Shown here: piece by piece, positions 7,411 to 14,525 of the stretch
Position numbering within the stretch: the stretch's first letter is position 1
Layout: each line of letters starts with the position of its first letter
The notes under the pieces: model-generated
Told to the model about the DNA's origin: nothing
The model's input: only the letters and a program-made list of their open reading frames with translations
Databases searched by the model: none
Made by a program: the position numbers and the translations under genes
Assembly: GCA_900541785.1 (NCBI GenBank)
Contig: UQKY01000021.1
Coordinates: 1 to 31,976, forward strand
DNA from: an uncultured Collinsella sp.
GTDB taxonomy: Bacteria; Actinomycetota; Coriobacteriia; Coriobacteriales; Coriobacteriaceae
Direction of reading: 5' to 3'
Length of the DNA: 31,976 bases

Positions 7411-7431
7411 ATGCACGTGCTATGCGTGCAT
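7411..7431. promoter_or_regulatory. Palindrome ATGCACG-n7-CGTGCAT upstream of the DHA2 transporter
   Basis: A perfect 7-bp inverted repeat with a 7-bp spacer (7411-7417 and 7425-7431), about 65 bp upstream of the transporter start. The size and spacing suit a dimeric repressor operator, for example of the TetR type. No footprint or neighbouring regulator supports it further. Confidence 0.45.
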
Positions 7432-7868
7432 CAGATACGACAGGAAGAAAGCGGCTGCTCAGAGCGCACTTGGGGAACAACAGGAGAGGCCCCGTATACC
7501 AGGGGCCGCCGAATTGCGATGTATGCTTTGGTCAAATCCTTCATAGCGGGGAGGTATTCTAGCAGCCGTCTTCGCCCCTTTCAAGGGATGTAACCCAGAC
7601 GTTGATTTTCTTCACCGAGGCGCCATCGTTGACGGGTGGCGTGCTTCTCTATCGCCACACCGCGGGGCGAGGGAACGCCGCGGCGAGCTTGTACATCGGC
7701 TATGTGTGCAGCTGCGAGCGTGTCGCCGGCGCGCGCTGGGCGCCAGTCCGATCCGGCCGACTCTTGCCGACGGTCGGTCGCCGTCCTCCTCCATCTCCGC
7801 CTGCTCTGTTTTTGCTCGGCTCCCTTGTCGTATCATGGACGGACGAGAATTGAGCGAAGGCGGTACGT
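7432..7868. other. 437-bp region with no recognised gene
   Basis: Several open frames overlap on both strands but none has recognisable motifs, a believable ribosome site, or a composition like the neighbouring genes. The only structure seen is a short hairpin, GGCCCC (7488-7493) with GGGGCC (7502-7507). Confidence 0.4.
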
Positions 7869-8211
7869 ATGAACATCCAGATATTCGGCACGAAGAAAAA
7901 GCTTCGATACTAAGAAGGCGCAGCGCTATTTCAAGGAACGTCGTGTGAAGTTCCAGTTCATCGACTTGAAGGAAAAGGGGATGAGCAAAGGCGAGCTCGA
8001 AAGCGTGGCGCGCGCCGTCGGCGGGATCGACGCTGTGATCGATCCAAAGGCGAAAGATGCCGACACGGTTGCGCTCGTACAGTATCTTGCTTCCGACCAG
8101 AAGTTCGAAAAGGTGCTCGATAACCAGCAGATTCTTCGTGAGCCCATCGTTCGCAACGGCCGCCAGGCAACCGTTGGCTACGAGCCTGACGTGTGGAAGG
8201 GCTGGGAATAA
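7869..8211 (+). pseudogene. ArsC/Spx-like thioredoxin-fold protein, frameshifted at a poly-A run
   Basis: An ATG at 7869 with a GAAGG site upstream begins MNIQIFGTKK, the first strand of the ArsC/YffB family. That frame stops at once, while the next frame gives RRVKFQFIDLKEKGMSKGEL and continues through EKVLDNQQILREPIVRNGRQ to a natural end at GYEPDVWKGWE (8211). Removing one A from the A5 run at 7896-7900 joins the two halves into an intact protein of about 113 residues. So the gene is either broken by a one-base insertion, misread by sequencing, or depends on slippage. In the repaired reading the usual catalytic cysteine after GTKK is a serine (GTKKSFDTKK), so redox activity would be doubtful anyway. 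The rest of the fold is complete. Confidence 0.8.
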
Positions 8212-8215
8212 AGTG

Positions 8216-8257
8216 AAGCGCCCACGCCCGTGGTTTTATCCACGGACGCGGGCGCTT
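8216..8257. terminator. Stem-loop after the ArsC-like gene
   Basis: Arms 8216-8233 and 8240-8257 pair over 18 bp with two mismatches around a 6-base loop, a few bases after the stop. There is no good T tract on the plus side. It may serve as a terminator for the ArsC-like gene and for the convergent dehydratase gene. Confidence 0.6.
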
Positions 8258-8388
8258 GCGTAAGACGTCTCTTGTCGTTTGAGTGGAGCGCCCCGGCGGC
8301 GCTGAACAACGCGCCCCGGTGACGTGGCTGAACTCGGGGCTCTTTGTGCCGCACATCTATGAGAGGAGAAATTCGATGCGTACGTGCG

Positions 8389-10167
8389 CTACTCCATGTA
8401 GCCACCCTGAATGGCGGAAACTGCATGCTCGGTAAAGAACTTGAGCGTGCCGGAGGTGTAACGATTAGCCTTGGGCTTCCAAGCGGCTCGGCGCTCGGCC
8501 AGGACGGCGTCGACCTCGGCCGGCTCCATCTCCTTGCCGGCGATGCCCACGATGGACAGCGAGCGCTCGGGGATGTTGATTCGGATAAGGTCGCCCTCCT
8601 CAATCAGGGCAATCGGACCGCCCACAGCGGCCTCGGGCGAAACGTGACCGATAGCCGGGCCCTTGGAGGCGCCGGAGAAGCGGCCGTCAGTGATCAGGGC
8701 AATGCTCGCGCCCAGCTCGGGGTCGCTGGCGATAGCTTCGGTGGTGTAGAACATCTCGGGCATACCGGAACCCTTGGGTCCCTCATAGCGAATGATAACG
8801 GCATCGCCGGGCTTGACCTCGTGCGTCAGGACGGCGTGAATGGCGTCCTCCTCGCAGTCGAACGGACGGGCCTTGAGCGTAGCCTGGAACATCTCGCGCG
8901 GAACGACGGTGTGCTTGACGACCGCGCCCTCGAGAGCAAGATTGCCGTGGAGGATGGCGATGGAACCGTCGGTGCCGAAGGCCTGGTCAAACGGACGGAT
9001 GATGTCCTCGCGCTTGAGATTCCACTTCTCAAGGTAACGACCGCACTTCTCGTAGTAACCGTTGTTCTTGAGGTCCTCGAGGTTCTCGCCGAGAGTCTTG
9101 CCGGTGGCGGTCATAACGTCGAGGTGGAGCATCGACTTGATCTCCTCCATGATGCGCGGCACGCCGCCCGCATAGTAGAAGAACTGCGCCGGCCACTCGC
9201 CTGCGGGGCGAACGTTGAGCAGGTAGTGGGCGCCACGGTGCAGGCGATCGAAGTCGTCGGCGGACATCTCGATGCCAAACTCGCGGGCGATCGCGGGAAT
9301 GTGCAGCAGCGAGTTGGTGGAACCGGAGATGGCGCCGTGGACCATGATGAGATTCTCGAAGGACTCCTTGGTCACGATGTCGCGCGGGCACAGGTTGTGT
9401 TCGGAGAGCCACACGGACTGACGGCCGGCCTCGCGCGCAAACTCACGCAGATCGGAGCTGGTTGCGGGCAGCAGAGCCGTGCCGGGGAGCATAAGGCCCA
9501 GGGCCTCGGCGGTAACCTGCATGGTCGACGCGGTGCCCATAAAAGAGCAGGCGCCGCAGCTGGGGCATGCGTTGTGCTTGGCAAACTCAAGCTCCTCGCG
9601 GGAGATCTCGCCGCGCTCGTAGCGGGCAGAAATCGCGCCGAGCTGCTCCAGGGTCAACAAATCGGGACCGGCATCCATGACACCGCCGGTAACGACGATG
9701 GAGGGGATGTTGATGCGGCCCATGGCCATGAGGTTCGCAGGCAGGCCCTTATCGCAGCTGGCGACAAAGACGCCGGCGTCGAACGGGGTGGCCTTGGCAT
9801 GGATCTCGATCATGTTGGCGATCATGTCGCGGCTGGGCAGCGAGTAGTTGATGCCATCGTGACCCTGGGCCTCACCGTCGCAGATATCGGTGCAGAAGTA
9901 ACGGGCACCATGACCGCCAGCCTCGGCAACGCCAGCACGGACCTCCTCGACCAGCTCGAACAGGCCGGCAGAACCCGGGTGCGAATCGCCAAAGGTCGAC
10001 TCGATGATGACCTGCGGCTTGTCCAGGTCTTCGATGCTCCAGCCAGAGCCCAGGCGCAGCGGGTCCATCTCGGGGCTGATGGTGCGGAACTTGCCGGAAC
10101 GCGGCTGCAGCTTGGCAACCAGGTCGGCTGCCTCCTGCTGAATCTGTGCCTTGGTCTTCTCGTCCAT
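8389..10167 (-). CDS. IlvD/Edd-family sugar-acid dehydratase, YjhG/YagF-like
   Basis: A 592-residue dehydratase of the IlvD/Edd superfamily, which uses an iron-sulfur cluster to dehydrate aldonic acids or dihydroxy acids. Features point to the YjhG/YagF (xylonate dehydratase) branch rather than true IlvD: GDSHPGSAG (60-68) where IlvD-type enzymes have a cluster cysteine, FCTDICDG (91-98), and VASCDKGLPANLMAMG (135-150); a further Cys cluster ACPSCGACSFMGTAST follows. The ATG at 10167 has GAGGAGAG just upstream; the longer frame to 10203 has no ribosome site. It is followed by no gene on its strand before a probable terminator and lies 108 bp downstream of the GntP permease on the same strand, which favours a sugar-acid substrate (an aldonate giving a 2-keto-3-deoxy acid) over branched-chain amino acid synthesis. 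The exact substrate is unknown. Confidence 0.85.
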   Translation of the reverse strand: MDEKTKAQIQQEAADLVAKLQPRSGKFRTISPEMDPLRLGSGWSIEDLDKPQVIIESTFGDSHPGSAGLFELVEEVRAGVAEAGGHGARYFCTDICDGEAQGHDGINYSLPSRDMIANMIEIHAKATPFDAGVFVASCDKGLPANLMAMGRINIPSIVVTGGVMDAGPDLLTLEQLGAISARYERGEISREELEFAKHNACPSCGACSFMGTASTMQVTAEALGLMLPGTALLPATSSDLREFAREAGRQSVWLSEHNLCPRDIVTKESFENLIMVHGAISGSTNSLLHIPAIAREFGIEMSADDFDRLHRGAHYLLNVRPAGEWPAQFFYYAGGVPRIMEEIKSMLHLDVMTATGKTLGENLEDLKNNGYYEKCGRYLEKWNLKREDIIRPFDQAFGTDGSIAILHGNLALEGAVVKHTVVPREMFQATLKARPFDCEEDAIHAVLTHEVKPGDAVIIRYEGPKGSGMPEMFYTTEAIASDPELGASIALITDGRFSGASKGPAIGHVSPEAAVGGPIALIEEGDLIRINIPERSLSIVGIAGKEMEPAEVDAVLAERRAAWKPKANRYTSGTLKFFTEHAVSAIQGGYME

Positions 10168-10275
10168 GATGCTCTCCTCTTTTGATTTGAACGGTTGTAC
10201 CAATCGTTGGTTAATGAATCAGGTGTAAATGGGTACCGGGCGATGCACTCGGCGAAAGATGCTTAGCTACGCGAA

Positions 10276-11637
10276 CTAGGCGAAGAACGAAATCACCAGG
10301 GCGCAGGCAAGACCCGAAAGGCCGATGAGCGTCTCCATAACGGTCCAGGACTTGAGGGTGGTCTTCTCGTCAATCTCCAGGAACGAGGAGCACATCCAAA
10401 AACCGGCATCGTTGACGTGCGAGAGGGCTGTGGCGCCGCCGCAAATTGCAAGACAGATAGCGGCACGCATGAGCACCGAAGCACCAGCGACCGCAGGCAT
10501 GGCGGCCATAATGCCCGATGCCATGGTCATAGCGACGATGGAGCTGCCGACAGAGGCACGCACCATGACGGCGATCAAAAAGGCAACGACCACCAAAGGC
10601 AGCGGTGAGGCCTCGAGCATAGGGCCGATAACCTGACCCAAGCCGCAGTCTTGTAGCATCCAGCGAATGACGCCGCCACAGGCGATAACCAGCAAGATCA
10701 TGCCGACGGGCTTAAGAGAGCGGTCGAGCAGGGCCTTGAGCTCGGCGCCGGAGTAGCCGCGGCGCGCGCCCAGCAGATACATCGCGACGAGCGTGGCGAG
10801 CGTCAAAGCGACGAACGGCTTACCCAGGAAGGCAAAAATCGAGGCGAGCTCGGCGGGCATGGGGATATAAGAGGACAACGTGCCCAGCAAAATCAGACAA
10901 AGCGGCGTGAGCACGATGGCAAGCACCATGCCAAAGGAGGGAAGCTCCTTTTCGTCGCTCGCGCCCTCGGCAGAGGTAAAGTGTTCCGGAACATCGGTAA
11001 AGATGCGACCGCCCACATTGCGGCCCCAGATGACGCCGGCAATCGCCATGGCGATGAAGGCAGTGGGGATACCGACGAGAATCATGGTGCCCAGGTCGAC
11101 ACTGAGCGTGCCGGCGACCAAAACCGACCCGGCCGATGGCGGCACAAACGCATAGCCAGCGGCAAGTCCCGCGAGCAGCGCGATGCCGTAGTAGAGCGTC
11201 GACTTTTTGGTCTGCGATGCCACGCTAAACGCAAGCGGAATCAAAACGACCACGCCGGCCTCAAAGAACACCGTGGTGCCGATGACCAGACCGGTGATGC
11301 CCAGCGCCCAGCTGGAGTGGCCCTGGCCAAAGGTGTTAATGAAGGTCTGGGCGATCTTCTTGGCGCCGCCGCTCTCCTCCAAAATCTGGCCAAACATCGA
11401 TCCCAGGCCAATGAGCAGGGCGATGTTTTGCAGCGTGGTGCCCACGCCCTTGGTGACGGTGTCTGCCACCATGTCGAGCGGCATGCCGGCTCCGATACCG
11501 ATCACGAGCGCCGAGACCATCATCGACAGCACGGGGTGCAGCTTGAACTTGATGATGAGCGCAAGCAGCAGCGCGATGCCCACGATGGCGGCGATGACCA
11601 ACCTGGTGGGGTCAGCCATACACGTTGGGTCTGACAT
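10276..11637 (-). CDS. GntP-family gluconate / sugar-acid:H+ symporter
   Basis: A 453-residue membrane protein with the hydrophobic pattern of GntP permeases: VLSMMVSALVIGIGAGMPLD near the N-terminus, GLGSMFGQILEESGGAKKIA, TTVFFEAGVVVLIPLAFSVA, and LAAGYAFVPPSAGSVLVAGT in the conserved mid region, and AICLAICGGATALSHVNDAG near the end. GntP proteins import gluconate and related sugar acids with protons across the inner membrane. The ATG at 11637 has GGAGG four to five bases upstream. It is probably transcribed with the YjhG-like dehydratase, and the divergent FadR-type regulator with inverted TCTGATG repeats between them suggests local substrate-induced control. Confidence 0.92.
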   Translation of the reverse strand: MSDPTCMADPTRLVIAAIVGIALLLALIIKFKLHPVLSMMVSALVIGIGAGMPLDMVADTVTKGVGTTLQNIALLIGLGSMFGQILEESGGAKKIAQTFINTFGQGHSSWALGITGLVIGTTVFFEAGVVVLIPLAFSVASQTKKSTLYYGIALLAGLAAGYAFVPPSAGSVLVAGTLSVDLGTMILVGIPTAFIAMAIAGVIWGRNVGGRIFTDVPEHFTSAEGASDEKELPSFGMVLAIVLTPLCLILLGTLSSYIPMPAELASIFAFLGKPFVALTLATLVAMYLLGARRGYSGAELKALLDRSLKPVGMILLVIACGGVIRWMLQDCGLGQVIGPMLEASPLPLVVVAFLIAVMVRASVGSSIVAMTMASGIMAAMPAVAGASVLMRAAICLAICGGATALSHVNDAGFWMCSSFLEIDEKTTLKSWTVMETLIGLSGLACALVISFFA

Positions 11638-11650
11638 CTTTCCTCCAATT

Positions 11651-11746
11651 CATCAGACCTTTTGAATTCGTCTGATGACTATAGCGTGTTTTGGAAAGGT
11701 CTGATGTTTCATTTTGAAATTTGTTCGAAATACATCTGATGTATTT
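11651..11746. promoter_or_regulatory. Candidate FadR-type operators between gntP and its divergent regulator
   Basis: CATCAGAC (11651-11658) and GTCTGATG (11670-11677) form an inverted repeat just upstream of gntP. GTCTGATG recurs at 11700-11707, and a 19-bp near-perfect palindrome with core ACATCTGATGT lies at 11728-11746. Recurrent TCTGATG elements in a divergent intergenic region suggest binding sites for the neighbouring GntR/FadR-type protein, controlling both directions. Confidence 0.6.
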
Positions 11747-11871
11747 GGTAAACGGTCGTATTTGCGCTGCGAACGGTATATCTAAGCCGCCCGACTCAAA
11801 TCCAGCGGCCAATATCGCATCCGTGGTGCGCTAAAATAGCTCAGATGAATTTTGTAATGAAAGGTATAGCT

Positions 11872-12564
11872 ATGGCCCGCGCCGAATCGGGACTCCCCGA
11901 GCAAATATCGGAGAAAATCATTCAATTGATTCTGGATGAACACCTTGAGCAAGGCGATCGCCTGCCTAAGGAAACCGTGCTGGTCGAGCGCTTGGGCGCC
12001 GGCAGGAGCACCGTGCGCGAGGCCATGAAGTTGCTGCAGTCGCGCAATATCGTGCGCATTAAGCAGGGTTCGGGCACCTATGTGGCGTCAAACCCCGGCG
12101 TTGCCGACGACCCGCTGGGCTTTACCTTTATCGACGACAAGCAGCGTCTGGCGCGGGACCTACTCGAGGTGCGCTTTATGGTCGAGCCGCAGATGGCACG
12201 CATGGCAGCCGAGCACGCAACCAACGACCAGGTCGTCTGTATCAAAGAGCTCTGCGACGAATCCGAGCGCCTGGCCGAGGCCGGTGAGGATTACTCCGCC
12301 GCCGACACCGCGTTCCACAATGCCATTGCCGAGAGCTCCGGAAACCTCGTCGTTCCCCGCCTGATGGGCGTGCTCAAGGCATCCGTCCCCCTCTTTATCG
12401 ACGTGACCGGCAAAAAGCTCGTCGAGGAAACTATCCGCACGCACCGCGATGTGGCCGACGCCATCGCCTCGCGCAATCCCACCGCCGCGCACGACGCGAT
12501 GTATCTGCACCTGGTGTATAACCGCAACATGATCGCAGAGGGCACGCAGGAACAGGGCGAATAA
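11872..12564 (+). CDS. FadR-subfamily GntR regulator, probable regulator of the sugar-acid genes
   Basis: A 230-residue protein with an N-terminal winged helix (about 6-75: LPEQISEKIIQLILDEHLEQ, GAGRSTVREAMKLLQSRNIV, IKQGSGTYVA) and a C-terminal FCD domain with D/H residues in DTAFHNAIAESSGN and IRTHRDVADAI. The start at 11872 has GAAAGG seven bases upstream; in-frame ATGs at 11845 and 11857 have poorer sites. It is divergent to gntP with a 234-bp shared intergenic region carrying inverted repeats, the classic layout for an autoregulated local regulator of sugar-acid import and dehydration. It precedes the dhuD/dhuI pair on the same strand by 160 bp, but those genes carry a different operator, so they need not be its targets. 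Confidence 0.88.
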   Translation: MARAESGLPEQISEKIIQLILDEHLEQGDRLPKETVLVERLGAGRSTVREAMKLLQSRNIVRIKQGSGTYVASNPGVADDPLGFTFIDDKQRLARDLLEVRFMVEPQMARMAAEHATNDQVVCIKELCDESERLAEAGEDYSAADTAFHNAIAESSGNLVVPRLMGVLKASVPLFIDVTGKKLVEETIRTHRDVADAIASRNPTAAHDAMYLHLVYNRNMIAEGTQEQGE

Positions 12565-12606
12565 ACGTCCGTGCGGCAAGGACAAGACTGCCGTTCGCCT
12601 TTTAAA

Positions 12607-12620
12607 AGTGAACGTTCACC
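12607..12620. promoter_or_regulatory. Operator of the AACGTT regulon upstream of dhuD
   Basis: AGTGAACGTTCACC matches the GGTGAACGTTCACC palindrome at 13 of 14 positions, centred 111 bp before the dhuD start. A degenerate copy (GATGAACGTTTCTT, 12697-12710) lies in the leader, 90 bp downstream. A TATACT hexamer at 12662-12667 may be the -10. The spacing differs from the paired sites of the minus-strand genes. Confidence 0.7.
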
Positions 12621-12724
12621 TGATTTTAGGAAATAAGGGGTGGCTATTACGCCGCTTCACCTATACTGACCTTGTATGAGAAGCATGACTTTTATAGATG
12701 AACGTTTCTTTTGAAAGGATCGCT

Positions 12725-13534
12725 ATGTCTGATCTTATGGACAGCTTCCGCCTGGATGGCAAGGTCGCGCTCGTGACCGGCGCCACCTACGGCATTGGCA
12801 TGGCCATTGCCGAGGCGCTCGGAGAGGCCGGCGCCAAAATCGCCTTTAACGCCCGTCACGCCGACAAAGTAGCCGAGGCCGAGAAGCACTACCGTGAGCT
12901 GGGTTTTGACGCTCACGGCTATGTTGCCGACGTCACCGACGAGGCCGTCGTTGCCGAGCTCATCGCCAAGATCGAGGCCGACTTTGGCACCACACCCGAC
13001 ATCCTGGTCAACAACGCCGGCGTCATCCAGCGTACCCCGATGCTCGACATGAGCGCCGAGGACTTCCGCCGCGTCGTCGATATTGACCTCAACGCACCGT
13101 TTATCGTGTCCAAGGCCTGCCTGCCCGGCATGATCGCCAAGGGCCACGGCAAGATCATCAACATCTGCTCGATGATGAGTGAGCTGGGCCGCGAGACCAT
13201 CGCCGGCTATGCCGCGGCCAAGGGCGGCCTGAAGATGCTCACCAAGAACATCTGCTCCGAGTTTGGCGAGGCCAACATCCAGTGCAACGGCATTGGGCCC
13301 GGCTACATCGCCACGCCGCAGACCGCGCCGCTGCGCGAGACGCAGCCCGACGGCAGCCGTCACCCGTTTGACCAGTTCATCATTGCCAAGACGCCGGCCG
13401 CCCGTTGGGGCACGCCCGAGGACCTGAAGGGCCCCGCCGTGTTCTTGGCTTCCGATGCATCGAACTTCGTCAACGGCCACATCCTCTACGTCGACGGCGG
13501 CATTCTGGCTTACATCGGCAAGCAACCTGCTTAG
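12725..13534 (+). CDS. dhuD: SDR-family 2-keto-3-deoxygluconate-forming dehydrogenase (DhuD/KduD type)
   Basis: A 269-residue short-chain dehydrogenase: cofactor motif TGATYGIG (18-25), NNAG (96-99), catalytic S149, Y162 and K166 in ICSMMSELGRETIAGYAAAK. It belongs to the gluconate 5-dehydrogenase / KduD group. Placed directly before dhuI it most likely reduces 3-deoxy-D-glycero-2,5-hexodiulosonate to 2-keto-3-deoxygluconate, the last step in using unsaturated uronates. I start at 12725 (MSDLMDSF), which has GAAAGGA seven bases upstream; an ATG at 12698 lies within a degenerate operator and lacks a ribosome site. It is under an AACGTT operator, tying it to the pectin genes on the other strand. 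The alternative is a 5-ketogluconate reductase (IdnO-like); context favours the uronate role. Confidence 0.82.
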   Translation: MSDLMDSFRLDGKVALVTGATYGIGMAIAEALGEAGAKIAFNARHADKVAEAEKHYRELGFDAHGYVADVTDEAVVAELIAKIEADFGTTPDILVNNAGVIQRTPMLDMSAEDFRRVVDIDLNAPFIVSKACLPGMIAKGHGKIINICSMMSELGRETIAGYAAAKGGLKMLTKNICSEFGEANIQCNGIGPGYIATPQTAPLRETQPDGSRHPFDQFIIAKTPAARWGTPEDLKGPAVFLASDASNFVNGHILYVDGGILAYIGKQPA

Positions 13535-13541
13535 GCGCTGC

Positions 13542-13639
13542 GCGGGCTTGAGACGGGCATCTTGCCTTTCAATCGTCGGTCGCGTACCCAAGTACGCTTC
13601 CCTCCTCTTTCAAGGCAACCTGCTCCGCCTCAAGCCCGC
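13542..13639. repeat. Three-tier hairpin element of 98 bp between dhuD and dhuI
   Basis: Base stem GCGGGCTTGAG (13542-13552) with CTCAAGCCCGC (13629-13639); middle stem TTGCCTT (13562-13568) with AAGGCAA (13612-13618); apical hairpin GCGTAC-CCAA-GTACGC (13582-13597). The three stems are strictly nested, so an RNA copy would form a long rod with internal loops. It starts eight bases after the dhuD stop. It has no T tract and is not a standard terminator; it may be a structured RNA, an intercistronic stability element or a mobile repeat. Confidence 0.8.
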
Positions 13640-13677
13640 TCGCTCACCGCACGCCCACATTAAGGCCAATGTAATAG

Positions 13678-13740
13678 TTGCGGTGAAATAGTTCCTGTAT
13701 AGGCCATCTATCAGGATAAATAGGAACTATTCCACCGCAA
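13678..13740. repeat. Dispersed palindromic repeat, copy 2
   Basis: TTGCGGTGAAATAGTTCCT (13678-13696) pairs with 13722-13740 over 19 bp with one wobble-type mismatch. The outer arm matches copies 1 (1301-1369) and 3 (16592-16658). It ends 25 bases before the dhuI start and so lies in the dhuD-dhuI intercistronic leader. Confidence 0.88.
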
Positions 13741-13765
13741 GTTAGAAATAGGAAGGTAATTCGCA

Positions 13766-14407
13766 ATGAAAATCGCTCTGATCAATGAGAACTCTCAGAA
13801 CTCCAAGAACCCTATGATCGAGGCTGCCCTTAAGAAGGTTGTCGAGCCCATGGGCCACACCGTCTTTAACTATGGCATGTATGCCGACGCCGACTCCAAG
13901 CCCCTCACCTATGTGCAGAACGGCATCCTGGCCGCCGTGCTGCTCAACTCCGGCGCTGCCGACTACGTCGTGACCGGCTGCGGCACCGGCGAGGGCGCCA
14001 TGCTCGCCTGCAACTCCTTCCCCGGCGTGCTGTGCGGCCACGTTGCCGACCCGCTCGACGCCTACACCTTTGCCCAGGTCAACGATGGCAACGCCGTCGC
14101 CATGCCCTTCGCCCTCAAGAACGGCTGGGGCCAGGAGCTCAATCTCGAGTACACCTTCGAGAAGCTCTTTGGCTTTGGTTCGGGCAACGGCTATCCTGCC
14201 GAGCGTGTTGAGCCCGAGCAGCGCAACAAGAAGATCCTCGACGGCGTCCGCGCTGTGACCATGCGTCCGCTCGTCGACATCCTGGACGAGCTCGACCAGG
14301 ACCTGGTGAAGGGCGCACTTGCCGGCGAGCACTTCCAGGAGTACTTCTTTGCCAACGCAACCGACGAGGCCATCATCGCCAAGGTCAAGGAGATCCTAGG
14401 CCTCTAA
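13766..14407 (+). CDS. dhuI: RpiB/LacAB-family 4-deoxy-L-threo-5-hexosulose-uronate ketol-isomerase (DhuI type)
   Basis: A 213-residue protein of the RpiB/LacA/LacB sugar isomerase fold with the active-site motif VVTGCGTGEGAML (Cys72). Its start (MKIALINENSQNSKN), the LTYVQNG segment, the ACNSFPGVLCG segment and the C-terminal YPAERVEPEQRNKKIL plus FQEYFFANATDE agree with what I know of the streptococcal isomerase DhuI, which with an SDR partner replaces KduI/KduD. It would isomerise the open-chain unsaturated uronate released by GH105 to the diketo acid used by DhuD. It lacks the length and motifs of cupin-type KduI. A GGAAGG site lies about nine bases before the ATG. Two repeats separate it from dhuD, so its expression may be tuned apart. 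A strong terminator follows. Confidence 0.88.
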   Translation: MKIALINENSQNSKNPMIEAALKKVVEPMGHTVFNYGMYADADSKPLTYVQNGILAAVLLNSGAADYVVTGCGTGEGAMLACNSFPGVLCGHVADPLDAYTFAQVNDGNAVAMPFALKNGWGQELNLEYTFEKLFGFGSGNGYPAERVEPEQRNKKILDGVRAVTMRPLVDILDELDQDLVKGALAGEHFQEYFFANATDEAIIAKVKEILGL

Positions 14408-14432
14408 TCGCACAACTCATTGCAGCTAACGC

Positions 14433-14474
14433 AAGCGGCGGTCGTCCCACGTACGGGACGACCGCCGCTTTTTA
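14433..14474 (+). terminator. Rho-independent terminator after dhuI
   Basis: A perfect 16-bp stem (14433-14448 with 14455-14470, core GCGGCGGTCGTCCC) around a 6-base loop, ending in TTTT at 14469-14473. It closes the plus-strand dhuD-dhuI unit 26 bases after the dhuI stop. Confidence 0.92.
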
Positions 14475-14525
14475 CTATCTACCGACTGACGCCGCGGGGA
14501 CAGGCCCCATGCACCAAGGGATTAA

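Noticed and set aside
7602..7853. A small plus-strand gene upstream of the ArsC-like gene
   Set aside because: Low-complexity R/P-rich translation in overlapping frames on both strands, no believable ribosome site and no recognisable motif.
8344..10185. A 613-codon open frame on the plus strand
   Set aside because: Antisense shadow of the YjhG-like dehydratase, with no recognisable domain or ribosome site.
12692..13591. A 299-codon minus-strand frame opposite dhuD
   Set aside because: Antisense shadow of a complete SDR gene with all catalytic residues.
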